In this document: positions 9,366 through 18,274 of the stretch, one piece after another
Layout: every line of letters begins with the position of its first letter
Position numbering within the stretch: the first letter of the stretch is position 1
Origin: Bacillota bacterium
GTDB lineage: Bacteria; Bacillota; Clostridia; Oscillospirales; Acutalibacteraceae
Direction: 5' to 3'
DNA length: 64,000 nt
Assembly (NCBI GenBank): GCA_023391275.1
Contig: JAEWBE010000030.1
Coordinates: 1-64,000, forward strand
Program-made: the position numbers and the translations under genes
Notes under the pieces: model-generated
Told to the model about the DNA's origin: nothing
What the model saw: only the letters and a program-made list of their open reading frames with translations
The model's database searches: none

Positions 9366-10346
9366 CTAAGTCTCTCCTTCTTTCAAAACACACTCAACAA
9401 TTCTACAAAGCTCAGTTATATTTTTCGTGCTATATCTCTGATCAACTGGCAAACATATTAAATGCTTTGAAAAATCATATTCAACTGTATTTTGATATTC
9501 TTTACATATCATTTCTTTCCATAAAGTAGGTACATAGATATGATTTTCGATTAATTTTGCTTTGACTTTTTCATTATTCAATAAAAGTGGATATATGTAG
9601 GGCACTTGTTGTTGCTGCTCAAAATGAAAACGATTTATCTTTTTAAAATATGTATGCATTAAATTAAAATTTTCTCGCCTCCTATTTTTTATCAATTTAT
9701 AGTCTACCGAATTTAACATTTTTTTCGTTAAAATTGACATTAATTTTCTATTATCATTAAGATATTTCTCATTTTCTAAATTTTTCTCATATGCAGTATT
9801 TGTCCCTTGTTCATATGCTTGCAGCAAAAATATATATCTGTCATAAGAAATATCCCTTTCTAAAGCAAAATCGCCCAACTGTGAACCAATTAAATAGGCG
9901 CCGTCAGGTACGCCTATAAATTTTCTACAGCTGTAAACATTATACACGCCTTTCCTTATAATTGGTTCTGAAAAAAAAGCCTGCGTGTTATCAATAATTA
10001 CATTTTTATACCTTCCCACACCTTTATTAATGAAATCGGTCATCAAACCAAAATAATTCACAAGCAAAACATATTCGTTATTTTCTGAATTAATTTTCAA
10101 ATCAATTGGTTCCAACTTTGAGTTGATAAAAAAACGTTCAACAGGAATTTTCATACTCTTAATCAGGTCATAAACAGTATTACAAATATAGTGTGGTATA
10201 AAAACTTTAGATGGTTTACAATCAAGCAATGCACAATAAATGGCTGTTCGGCCCGTATTATATCTTTGTGCAGGGTAAAGGCAATGGCCATAATATTCTT
10301 CTTTGTTGACAAGTTCTAAAGGTAAATATCCACCATATTCATCCAC
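9366..10346 (-). CDS. Divergent DegT/DnrJ-type PLP-dependent enzyme
   Basis: A 326-residue fold-type I PLP protein, smaller and more divergent than WecE. It keeps the PLP-ring Asp in IIDNTQAFF (Asp119) and a candidate Schiff-base Lys in SCRKFIG (Lys142), with a TGRTAIYCAL start region like that of DegT-family proteins. Translation probably starts at a GTG at 10346 preceded only by a weak AGAAAG. Its A+T content appears higher than that of wecE, and the C-terminal half is hard to align by eye. It may be a second sugar aminotransferase or a PLP enzyme with another activity. Its place between wecE and the acyltransferase ties it to the amino-sugar branch. Confidence 0.65.
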   Translation of the reverse strand: MDEYGGYLPLELVNKEEYYGHCLYPAQRYNTGRTAIYCALLDCKPSKVFIPHYICNTVYDLIKSMKIPVERFFINSKLEPIDLKINSENNEYVLLVNYFGLMTDFINKGVGRYKNVIIDNTQAFFSEPIIRKGVYNVYSCRKFIGVPDGAYLIGSQLGDFALERDISYDRYIFLLQAYEQGTNTAYEKNLENEKYLNDNRKLMSILTKKMLNSVDYKLIKNRRRENFNLMHTYFKKINRFHFEQQQQVPYIYPLLLNNEKVKAKLIENHIYVPTLWKEMICKEYQNTVEYDFSKHLICLPVDQRYSTKNITELCRIVECVLKEGET

Positions 10347-10441
10347 TTCTGCACATTCTTTCTGAAAAGTTATAATATTTATTCATCTACTCTACTAAAG
10401 ATCCCACATCAGCATATCCACGTTAATTTAGTGTGAAAACC

Positions 10442-11569
10442 TTATTTATAAAATTTATGAATCTGTTTTACAATATACTCAATTTCTCCTTTTTCTAACC
10501 CGTAATACATGGGCAGACGAAGTAGTCTTTCGCTTTCCTTTGTGGTGTATTTGTCTTCACCATGAAATCGACCAAATTTTTGTCCGGCTGGTGAAGTATG
10601 CAAAGGAATATAATGAAAAGCCGTCGAAACATCATTTTTTTTCAAATAGGAAATCAACCTTGTGCGCTCTTCCAAATCTTTTCCCTTTATGTAAAACATA
10701 TGTGCATTGTGAACGCAATCTTTGGGAATATAAGGTAACTCTATTTTACCTTCAGCTGCTAAATCTTGCAACCCATTCCAGTATAAATTCCAACTTGACA
10801 ATCTGTCTAGGTTAATTTCATCTGCTTTTTCAAGCTGTGCCCATAAATAAGCCGCATTCATATCACTCGGCAAATAGGACGAACCATAATCTACCCATGT
10901 ATATTTGTCGATTTGACCACGGAAAAATTTGCTGCGGTTTGTACCCTTTTCGCGTGTAATTTCCGCCGGCTCAATGTCTTCTTTATGGTTTAGCAGAATG
11001 GCTCCGCCCTCCCCCATACTATAATTTTTTGTCTCGTGAAAAGAGTAGCAACCATAATCGCCCAGCGTCCCCAGAGCTTGTCCTTTATAAGTTGACATCA
11101 TTCCCTGTGCAGCATCCTCAACTACTTTTAGATGATGCTTCTTTGCAATTGCATTGATTGTATCCATTTCACACGCCACACCAGCATAATGAACTGGTAC
11201 GATCACTTTGGTTTTTTCCGTAATCGCATCTTCCAATAGCTTTTCATCCATATTCATAGTGTCAGGCCGAATATCTATAAATACAATTTTTGCGCCTCGC
11301 AGCACAAATGCATCCGCAGTGGATACAAAAGTATAGGCAGGCATAATTACCTCGTTCCCCGGCTTGGTGCCTGTGAGAATAGCCGCCATTTCCAAGGCAT
11401 GAGTACACGATGTAGTAAGCAACGCCTTTGCTGTGCCGGTTTTATCCTCAATCCATTGGTTGCATCTTTGGGTAAACTGTCCATCGCCACATATTTTGTG
11501 AGCATCTATAGCCTTTTTTATATAAACTAACTCATTGCCCACGTATGGGGGCATATTAAACGAAATCAT
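10442..11569 (-). CDS. wecE: dTDP-4-amino-4,6-dideoxygalactose transaminase
   Basis: A 375-residue PLP aminotransferase that follows E. coli WecE/RffA along almost its whole length (remembered, not aligned). Shared runs include ICGDGQFTQRC, PGNEVIMPAYTFVSTADAFV, VIVPVHYAGVACEMD, FFRGQIDKYTW and TTKESERLLRLP. The Schiff-base lysine is Lys181 in SFHETKNYS and the PLP Asp lies in VVEDAAQG. It converts dTDP-4-keto-6-deoxyglucose, the RfbB product, to dTDP-4-amino-4,6-dideoxygalactose (Fuc4N) using glutamate. This identity is the main reason for assigning the left half of the locus to an amino-sugar pathway. Confidence 0.93.
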   Translation of the reverse strand: MISFNMPPYVGNELVYIKKAIDAHKICGDGQFTQRCNQWIEDKTGTAKALLTTSCTHALEMAAILTGTKPGNEVIMPAYTFVSTADAFVLRGAKIVFIDIRPDTMNMDEKLLEDAITEKTKVIVPVHYAGVACEMDTINAIAKKHHLKVVEDAAQGMMSTYKGQALGTLGDYGCYSFHETKNYSMGEGGAILLNHKEDIEPAEITREKGTNRSKFFRGQIDKYTWVDYGSSYLPSDMNAAYLWAQLEKADEINLDRLSSWNLYWNGLQDLAAEGKIELPYIPKDCVHNAHMFYIKGKDLEERTRLISYLKKNDVSTAFHYIPLHTSPAGQKFGRFHGEDKYTTKESERLLRLPMYYGLEKGEIEYIVKQIHKFYK

Positions 11570-11589
11570 ATAATTTCCTCCCTATGATT

Positions 11590-12159
11590 TTATTGTGATA
11601 TTACCATCCATTTTAAACCTATTCCTAACTTCCTAGAATCTTGAATTGCACTCACATCAGATAGTGGCTTAACCTCTCCAATATGAAAAGTTAACTTAAG
11701 TAAATTACTATTTTGGAATATATCTTTTGGCAAATTTACTTTGGCCACTGTGTCATTAACCGATATCACCGCTTCTGAAACTTCTTTGCCATTAGCTGAT
11801 ATTTTAATAGAGCGCGGCTTCATACATGATAATGCACAAAACTGGAAAGTCAAGTCTGAAGTAATCTGATTGCTTATATTTATATAAATGTCACTGTCAC
11901 TTTCGTCCGTCCAAGTTCCCCAATCTTCTTGACGGCTCCATCCACGACCTGTATATTTGTTTATATCGCTTCCTGAAAAATTGATCTTGGTATCCAGATG
12001 ATAGGAGAGTCCATCATACCCAGGCCAATTTTGTAACGAATGATCAATATAATACATTTTATATTCTATTGGAACTTTTGAAAAATATGTTAAAGCTAAC
12101 GTACCGATATAAAATAAAACTAAAATTAGGCTCAGTAAATAACAAAGTGCCTTTTTCAT
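11590..12159 (-). CDS. Membrane-anchored beta-sandwich protein of the polysaccharide locus
   Basis: A 189-residue protein with one N-terminal transmembrane helix (about 5-25) and an extracytoplasmic domain with the signature GWSRQEDWGTWTD near residue 73 and DSRKLGIGLKWM at the C-terminus. Domains of this type are found in, or beside, glycosyltransferases of surface-polysaccharide loci and look like carbohydrate-binding beta sandwiches. A related R-x-LGIAL motif appears in the radical SAM protein of this operon. It sits directly after the GT-C gene (12-base gap), so it may present or bind acceptor glycan outside the membrane. The exact function is unknown. Confidence 0.6.
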   Translation of the reverse strand: MKKALCYLLSLILVLFYIGTLALTYFSKVPIEYKMYYIDHSLQNWPGYDGLSYHLDTKINFSGSDINKYTGRGWSRQEDWGTWTDESDSDIYINISNQITSDLTFQFCALSCMKPRSIKISANGKEVSEAVISVNDTVAKVNLPKDIFQNSNLLKLTFHIGEVKPLSDVSAIQDSRKLGIGLKWMVISQ

Positions 12160-12171
12160 ATTGTCACCCGA

Positions 12172-13332
12172 TCAAATTAAAAAGTTAAGTTGTGAGTACC
12201 AGCAATAAACTAAAACAAATTCATATGCTGACAATGAAGTATAAAGAATGCTTTTATACTTCGGGAATTTATTAATTAATATTGATAATCCCATCACAGC
12301 AAATACCATCCCAATAGAGTGCCGTGCAATGTTGTGAACAGAAGAAAAATGAGTTGATACAATAACGGCCCCTAAAATAAATTCATCGTATTGATGGTTT
12401 AATAATAGAGAAATTACGATTATAATTCCTACAATAACCATCATCCCCACATAAAATAGCGATAGTCCATTTTTTCCACTTAATGCCTCTAAGAAAGATG
12501 AAGCACCCGTAAGATCTTGCCAAGCTCGCAATATATGGACACTAGCCCAAACATCACCGACTAACTTATATAGATAGATCATATAAATAAATGCGCCAAG
12601 CGGACAAAGTAATATAGACAAAACTTTCGACGGATCAGCAAGCAAACTCTTAATAAATGCAAGAAAGTGGGTTAATTTAAACTCGTCAAATTGAGCTCTA
12701 TATAATTCAAATAAAAGTATGAAAACAAGAAATACACCCATCAATCTCGTTGCACTAGATAGCCCAGAAAATACACCTGCAAGTATGTAATTTCGCCGCT
12801 TTAACTGATAAAGAAATAACACTATAAAAAGAAAAAATAAAGCTTCGGCATACATCGAAGAAAAATAGAAGGCATAGGGCCCCAAAAAAACCAGAAATAA
12901 AAAAGAGGTATAATCTTCCCCTGGTCTACAAATTCTGTAATATTTGACACCATAATAAGAAGCAATGACTATACAGATGTTTGAAACAATAGGTCCAGCA
13001 ACATTGGTAGGTAGAAAAAATAATGTTTTAAAAAAAGTTACCGCAATCGGATATAATGGAGAGAAAGCCCAATTTGCTTGTGCTGCCGTCGGCATATTAA
13101 TAGCATTGGGAAATTTCATATAACCCTGATTGATAATTCCACTATACCATGCAGCATCCCACTTATTTATTAGAAATGGAAGATTATAATCCACATGATT
13201 TATAGAGTTAAATAATAATCCGATTAAAACAAAGGACATTCTCGAAAGTAAAAATAAAAGTATTATTTCCAAAACAATCTGATGATCTTCATGACTCTTA
13301 CCAATATCTAACTTACTAATTTTCATTTTCAT
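12172..13332 (-). CDS. GT-C fold integral membrane glycosyltransferase (PIG-V-like)
   Basis: A 386-residue polytopic membrane protein with roughly 10 hydrophobic helices. The first extracytoplasmic loop carries INKWDAAWYSGIINQGY near residue 60, close to the WDxxWY...GY motif of PIG-V/GPI mannosyltransferase-2-like (GT76) enzymes; the Asp is the likely catalytic residue. GT-C enzymes use polyprenyl-phosphate sugars on the outer face of the membrane. With the GT2 enzyme and two ArnE/F-like proteins in the same operon it completes a plausible three-step lipid-linked decoration pathway. The start may be the ATG at 13332 or 13326, two codons later. Confidence 0.82.
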   Translation of the reverse strand: MKMKISKLDIGKSHEDHQIVLEIILLFLLSRMSFVLIGLLFNSINHVDYNLPFLINKWDAAWYSGIINQGYMKFPNAINMPTAAQANWAFSPLYPIAVTFFKTLFFLPTNVAGPIVSNICIVIASYYGVKYYRICRPGEDYTSFLFLVFLGPYAFYFSSMYAEALFFLFIVLFLYQLKRRNYILAGVFSGLSSATRLMGVFLVFILLFELYRAQFDEFKLTHFLAFIKSLLADPSKVLSILLCPLGAFIYMIYLYKLVGDVWASVHILRAWQDLTGASSFLEALSGKNGLSLFYVGMMVIVGIIIVISLLLNHQYDEFILGAVIVSTHFSSVHNIARHSIGMVFAVMGLSILINKFPKYKSILYTSLSAYEFVLVYCWYSQLNFLI

Positions 13333-13363
13333 TCTTCCCTGTGAAGGTAATATAAGGGAGATC

Positions 13364-14557
13364 TTATATCCCTATCTCATTTATAAATGTTAAATATTTC
13401 TCAGCGATTTTCTCATGTGCAAAATTTTCTATAACATAACGAAACCCATTTTGTCCCATTTGATCTGCAATTTTTTCATGGTTTAATAAATAATCCACAC
13501 AGCCGCAAAATTCCGAAAAATTGTTATAATACAAGCCGCCATTCGTTTCTAAACAAAAATTTGTAGTTACAGCACAATGTTGTGATACCAATACAGGCCG
13601 TTTCGCCAACCAGCTTTCCATAATAACAAGAGAGAAGCTTTCGAAGTAAGACGGATTACATAAAAACTTTGCTGCAGCAAAAGCATTGTGCTTATCCTCT
13701 ACCGACACAAATCCCAAATCAACAACCTCGGTTTTAAATTCTTCTGGAATTAGTAAAGTTCCACCCCCAATTAAGATTAATTTTAATTTCTTCTCCAAAT
13801 GTAATTTTTTATATCCTATAAAAAAAGAAACCAGTTCATCCGCTTTTTTCCCGGCATCTTTACGCCCGGCAAATAAAATGAAGTCATCTTTAATTCCATA
13901 CTTGTCCCGAAACGATTGTGCATCACAATTGCTATGCCACTCAGTATCTATTCCTTCTCCAAGTACAGCCGTTGTTGCCTTGTCTAAATTATACAGTCTG
14001 TGTGCAAGTTCATATTCTGGTTTTGCGTGAAAAATCATTCCTCGAAAGCGTGGCATTTTTCCTTTTAATACCTTCATATAGCCGTAGCTCTCATCATGCA
14101 GACATGGAATCAAAATTGCCTTATCCATACATTCTTCAGAGCAATTATAAGTAATCCCATACATATAAGGGATAAAAATGAAACACCTATAGTCATTTTT
14201 ACGCATACGAATATATTGACACATATCGGGGGAATTAATATCTTCTTCAAAGTAAGTCTTTTCATCTTCAATGGTAAAATTATTATTGTGATAAATTTTA
14301 AGGTTAGCGGCAGTAAAGCGATCAACATCTCGTTTTCTCACTTTGAAACGTCGAACTAATATACCGCTTTCCATATTTTCTCCTGCTGGAAGCGTATTTT
14401 TCCCTCGATCACAAGACGCGTCCTGAACGCAAGTAGTAAATACTTCCACACACGCTCCCGCCTTTGCTAAGCTATGTGCTAAATAGTTGCATTCCATTTC
14501 TGCACCACCGCGTATATTATCCCCATACCACGGAATTACAAGTGCGATCGGTTTCAT
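13364..14557 (-). CDS. GT4 family glycosyltransferase
   Basis: A 397-residue GT-B enzyme: N-terminal acceptor domain starting MKPIALVIPWYGDNIRGGAEM, C-terminal nucleotide-binding domain with FILFAGRKDAGKK and the family E-x7-E motif in NPSYFESFSLVIMESW. ATG at 14557 is preceded by AAGGAGAAG and lies one base past the stop of the upstream gene; the reading frame is open further upstream but with no ribosome-binding site. GT4 enzymes in ABC-transporter-dependent loci with manC are often mannosyltransferases, but the sugar specificity is not visible here. Confidence 0.88.
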   Translation of the reverse strand: MKPIALVIPWYGDNIRGGAEMECNYLAHSLAKAGACVEVFTTCVQDASCDRGKNTLPAGENMESGILVRRFKVRKRDVDRFTAANLKIYHNNNFTIEDEKTYFEEDINSPDMCQYIRMRKNDYRCFIFIPYMYGITYNCSEECMDKAILIPCLHDESYGYMKVLKGKMPRFRGMIFHAKPEYELAHRLYNLDKATTAVLGEGIDTEWHSNCDAQSFRDKYGIKDDFILFAGRKDAGKKADELVSFFIGYKKLHLEKKLKLILIGGGTLLIPEEFKTEVVDLGFVSVEDKHNAFAAAKFLCNPSYFESFSLVIMESWLAKRPVLVSQHCAVTTNFCLETNGGLYYNNFSEFCGCVDYLLNHEKIADQMGQNGFRYVIENFAHEKIAEKYLTFINEIGI

Positions 14558-14558
14558 T

Positions 14559-16928
14559 TTACTTCTCCTTAAATGACATAATAATATCATAATACCGTTT
14601 AGAAATTTTTTCCGGTGAAAGGACTGTATCAGCATATGCTTGAGCATTCTCACCAAGGGCTCGACGTACATCAGGATTATCTATTAAATATTCCAGCATT
14701 TCTGTTAGAAGCGTAACCTCATACGGTCCAGGCACAACTTTCCAACAAATTTCGTCCGGATATTCCACATACTGATTCACTTCACTAACCAGCACAGGTT
14801 TCCCAAACTTAAATGCTTCACATAGTGTACCGGAAGCTTCGCCCATAGAAGGAAACCGGAGATTTACTACAATATCGCACATCTCCATGCCAATTTCATA
14901 TTCTCCCTTTTCCAGATATCCAGTTATATAAACTTTATCTTGCAGCCCACGTTTATTGATAAGTTGAGTGATATCTTCGCTACTCGGTTTACCAAAAAAA
15001 ATCAATCTTACATTTTTGCCAACCTGTAAAAGATTAGAAATTGCTTCTATTACTTTTTCTGGACGCTTATTTTTATTTATAAATCCGAAACAGCCAATAA
15101 TCGTTTCTGAATCTGTTATATGACATTTCTGTTTTATTGCACGGAGCAAATCTTCTCTTTGGTTATCTTCCAAAAATTCTTTATCAAAACAAGCATGTGG
15201 AACGACAAATATTTTATTTTGTTTTATTTGCTCTTCAGACCAATGATTATGAAAAATGGTGGCTTTACAAATATTGCTTACACTGTGGCTCATGGGAAAA
15301 TTGGATTCATCTGGAAAAGATTGTCCTGATCTAATCTTTTCATAATGTTTTAGGCCTGTTTTGCCATATCCATCTTCAAGAACTTGGCGATAAATATCAT
15401 ATTTTTTCTTTAGAAAGAATGAATGATAAAAAAAGGGACTTAAAATAAAATCATGAATTTCTGCAATTCCCTTATACTTTCTTGCGTATTCATAAATTCC
15501 TGTGTGATATTTACTCTCATTTCCAATTTGATATATAACTTCATCATATTCAGTAGCTCTAGCCTCAAATTCTTGTAAAGTATATAAACCGCCATAGGGA
15601 TTTTCAACCAAAGGTGATTTTTTATCTATAGTATTATCTACGAATACGTCAACATCAAAATAGTGTATCAAATACGGCATCAGTTTATAAACATAGTTGG
15701 CAATCCCAGTCATCTGGGTCGGCCATGGCGTCATAATGGCGATTTTCTCTCTATGAGCAGATTTTTTCTCAATATTTGATTCAAATGCACACAAGGTCTG
15801 CATTGCTGTTTTTTCCCAAGAATAAGTCAGTGCATAGTTCTGACGCTCCAACTTATCCTCTACTGACTCTTTTGATGCATTATATAGAGCTAATCTTAAC
15901 TTATCTGCCATATCTTCATCGCTTTTAGCATTGCACAAAACAGCGTATTTGCTACAAACTTCCGGTAAAGACGAATTGTCGGCACTCAAAATATAAGCAC
16001 CCCCAAGCATAGCCTCTAATATGGGCAACCCAAACCCCTCGTACAATGAAGGAAAGAAAAATAAATCTGCATTTGCATACAAGTCAGAAAGCTGCTCATC
16101 GGGAATATAACCCGTTAATTTTACAAAGCCACTAAGTCCAAAATGATCTACTTTCTTATAAAATGCTTCCTGAATATCGCTGGAAGCTTTGCAAACAATA
16201 TATAATTTTATTTTCTGGAGAACAGAATCATTCGGATTTCTCTTTTTGGCCAATGAAAAAGCTCGAACAGCTCCGTCAATATTTTTCCGATAATCAAAGC
16301 CTCCGGTAAACACTATATAAGGATCTTCATTTATTCCGCTTTTTTCCCTTTTATGGTAAAATAGTCTACTGTTCGCAGCTTCAAGAGTAACAACAGTATT
16401 CACTGCTTCTCCAATGCATTTCTTTACATCATTCTCCGTAGCCCGAGAAACACAAATTGCTGTAACATCTTTTTGGCTATTTATAAATTTTAAACGACGA
16501 AAATACTCTTCCTTAACAGCTTTACTCCACTCTTTAACTGGAATTATAGCGGGGATCACATCATGCACTGTTAAAAACATTTTACATCCAACTTGTCTTA
16601 TAGGAAACAAGACATTTACCATGAGGGGATTTGGACTCCAAAATGCATTGATTTTGTAAGTAGAAACTGCAGATTCAAGTGCCTGTGTATATGATTCAGT
16701 ACGAGAAAAATCAGAACTGGGAGAAAAGAAATCATTGATTACAGGGTTAATCCTCTTTGCCACCCATGGATCCAAAGTCGCTAAAGAATTTTCTTTTGAC
16801 ACTGCAATAAACCAGTTATGATCAAAATTTTGCTTTATCATATTATTTAGAACATTCTTAAAATAAACACCAATGCCACGATTCAGTTCAGCAGATTCAA
16901 GAGTCTGCCCATCGATTAAAATATTCAT
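14559..16928 (-). CDS. Two-domain GT4 glycosyltransferase
   Basis: A protein of about 789 residues made of two complete GT-B/GT4 units. The first (about 1-385) has IDGQTLES, RGIGVYFKNVLNNM, YIVFTGGFDYRKN and FFFPSLYEGFGLPILEAM; the second (about 395-789) starts AIMTPWPTQMTGIANY and has IIGCFGFINKNKRPEK and FPSMGEASGTLCEAF. Such double GT4 proteins act as processive polymerases or sequential mannosyltransferases in ABC-dependent polysaccharides (WbdA is the known example). Four consecutive ATG codons lie at 16928-16937; the last is assumed to be the start, AGGA being upstream. Upstream there is a methyltransferase gene ending 14 bases away. Confidence 0.87.
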   Translation of the reverse strand: MNILIDGQTLESAELNRGIGVYFKNVLNNMIKQNFDHNWFIAVSKENSLATLDPWVAKRINPVINDFFSPSSDFSRTESYTQALESAVSTYKINAFWSPNPLMVNVLFPIRQVGCKMFLTVHDVIPAIIPVKEWSKAVKEEYFRRLKFINSQKDVTAICVSRATENDVKKCIGEAVNTVVTLEAANSRLFYHKREKSGINEDPYIVFTGGFDYRKNIDGAVRAFSLAKKRNPNDSVLQKIKLYIVCKASSDIQEAFYKKVDHFGLSGFVKLTGYIPDEQLSDLYANADLFFFPSLYEGFGLPILEAMLGGAYILSADNSSLPEVCSKYAVLCNAKSDEDMADKLRLALYNASKESVEDKLERQNYALTYSWEKTAMQTLCAFESNIEKKSAHREKIAIMTPWPTQMTGIANYVYKLMPYLIHYFDVDVFVDNTIDKKSPLVENPYGGLYTLQEFEARATEYDEVIYQIGNESKYHTGIYEYARKYKGIAEIHDFILSPFFYHSFFLKKKYDIYRQVLEDGYGKTGLKHYEKIRSGQSFPDESNFPMSHSVSNICKATIFHNHWSEEQIKQNKIFVVPHACFDKEFLEDNQREDLLRAIKQKCHITDSETIIGCFGFINKNKRPEKVIEAISNLLQVGKNVRLIFFGKPSSEDITQLINKRGLQDKVYITGYLEKGEYEIGMEMCDIVVNLRFPSMGEASGTLCEAFKFGKPVLVSEVNQYVEYPDEICWKVVPGPYEVTLLTEMLEYLIDNPDVRRALGENAQAYADTVLSPEKISKRYYDIIMSFKEK

Positions 16929-16941
16929 CATCATCATCCTA

Positions 16942-18123
16942 TTATTTCGTCGCAACAAGTGCATAATCAGGAGAATTATATAATGTGTTTTTTACACTTT
17001 CAACAACTGTTCTCAGTATTGTAGAATCCATACTTTTTGTGTTATCATCTTCTACTACAGAGTTCCACCATTTATTAATTTCATTCTCTTTCCAATAAAC
17101 AATTTCCAAATCATAAAACCCTGCTGTCTTCGCAAGAAATTTGAGGTACTCTTTGTGAATCGGACGTTTATGAGTGGGATCAGAATAAAAATTAGCGGCA
17201 CCCACTTCAAGGTTATTAGCATTTGGCGTTTCCAAAATCACCATACCATGCGGTTTGAGTACTCTAAAAATTTCTGCCATCATTTCAGCAAGTTTCATAG
17301 GTGGCAAATGTTCAATAAGCTGGAAAGAAGTCACAACCTGAATGCTGCTTTCTTCAAGCGTTCTAAGGTATGTAACGGCATCGCCATATACAACATCCAG
17401 CCCTTTATTTTTACATTCATTTACCATCGCATCATTAAAGTCAACCCCAGAAACCTGATATCCACTTTCTTTCAATAATTCAATCCATTCCCCACGACCG
17501 CAACCCAAATCCAAAATTTTGTCAGTGCCTTGTTTGCTTACATTATTATCAATATATTTATCTAAATAATAGTGTACCCGTCTTTGAATATCATCTGTAC
17601 TACCTCGAAATTCATTTTCGAATTTTAAGTACAGTTCATCAGAAAAAGCATTTTCTGTACTATTACAAAATCTAAGTTGTTTTTCTAACTCTTGTATCCT
17701 TTGTGAAAGCTGTTTATTACTCTCAGATAGTTCATTCATACAGAAAAGTGTTTTTAAAATCACCTGATTACTTTCTGTAAGAGCTTTTATACACGCATCT
17801 GTATTATGGTTGACAATTGATTGCTCCTTTGAAATGTGATGAATCGCTTTCCGAATAAAGCGCGCAACAAATCGCAATATTTTACGTAAAAACAAATTAA
17901 AACGGCTACACTCCGGAAGTCTCATACCCATATCAAGAAATGGAGCTGAATTATTTCTTGTATTTGTAATAAATTCCTGAATCCTGTTAAGTTCTTTATA
18001 GGCATCTCTTACTTCAATTAGACCATTAAGCTGTTCTGGTGCCAAAGTAAAATCATTTTGCGGAACTACACTTGCCTTTATTTCACGCATTATTGCTGCA
18101 ACATCAATTTCATTATTGTACAT
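16942..18123 (-). CDS. Class I SAM-dependent methyltransferase with N-terminal coiled-coil domain
   Basis: About 393 residues. The N-terminal half has the EIDVAAIMREIKASV start seen in surface-polysaccharide methyltransferases and a predicted coiled coil near 150-185 (LSESNKQLSQRIQELEKQL). The C-terminal half is a Rossmann methyltransferase: ILDLGCGRGEW (SAM motif I), VSGVDFN, VVYGDA and IEHLPPMKLAEMM (motif IV-like). The ATG at 18123 follows GGAGGGG, so the open frame further upstream is not used. Methylation of a glycan end to stop chain growth is known from WbdD-type systems with Wzt cargo domains, which are present here; its role as a chain terminator is inferred. Confidence 0.85.
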   Translation of the reverse strand: MYNNEIDVAAIMREIKASVVPQNDFTLAPEQLNGLIEVRDAYKELNRIQEFITNTRNNSAPFLDMGMRLPECSRFNLFLRKILRFVARFIRKAIHHISKEQSIVNHNTDACIKALTESNQVILKTLFCMNELSESNKQLSQRIQELEKQLRFCNSTENAFSDELYLKFENEFRGSTDDIQRRVHYYLDKYIDNNVSKQGTDKILDLGCGRGEWIELLKESGYQVSGVDFNDAMVNECKNKGLDVVYGDAVTYLRTLEESSIQVVTSFQLIEHLPPMKLAEMMAEIFRVLKPHGMVILETPNANNLEVGAANFYSDPTHKRPIHKEYLKFLAKTAGFYDLEIVYWKENEINKWWNSVVEDDNTKSMDSTILRTVVESVKNTLYNSPDYALVATK

Positions 18124-18274
18124 AATTTCCCCTCCAAAAGCTGTAATTCCGTCTGAGGTTTCTTCTGTATCTTCTAAATAAAATATCTTTTTTCGGTAAT
18201 TTTGTTTAGCCTTATTCCTAACTGTTGGACTTTTATATAAATCCATTTCAAATTCTAACCCGTTTTTACAATAC

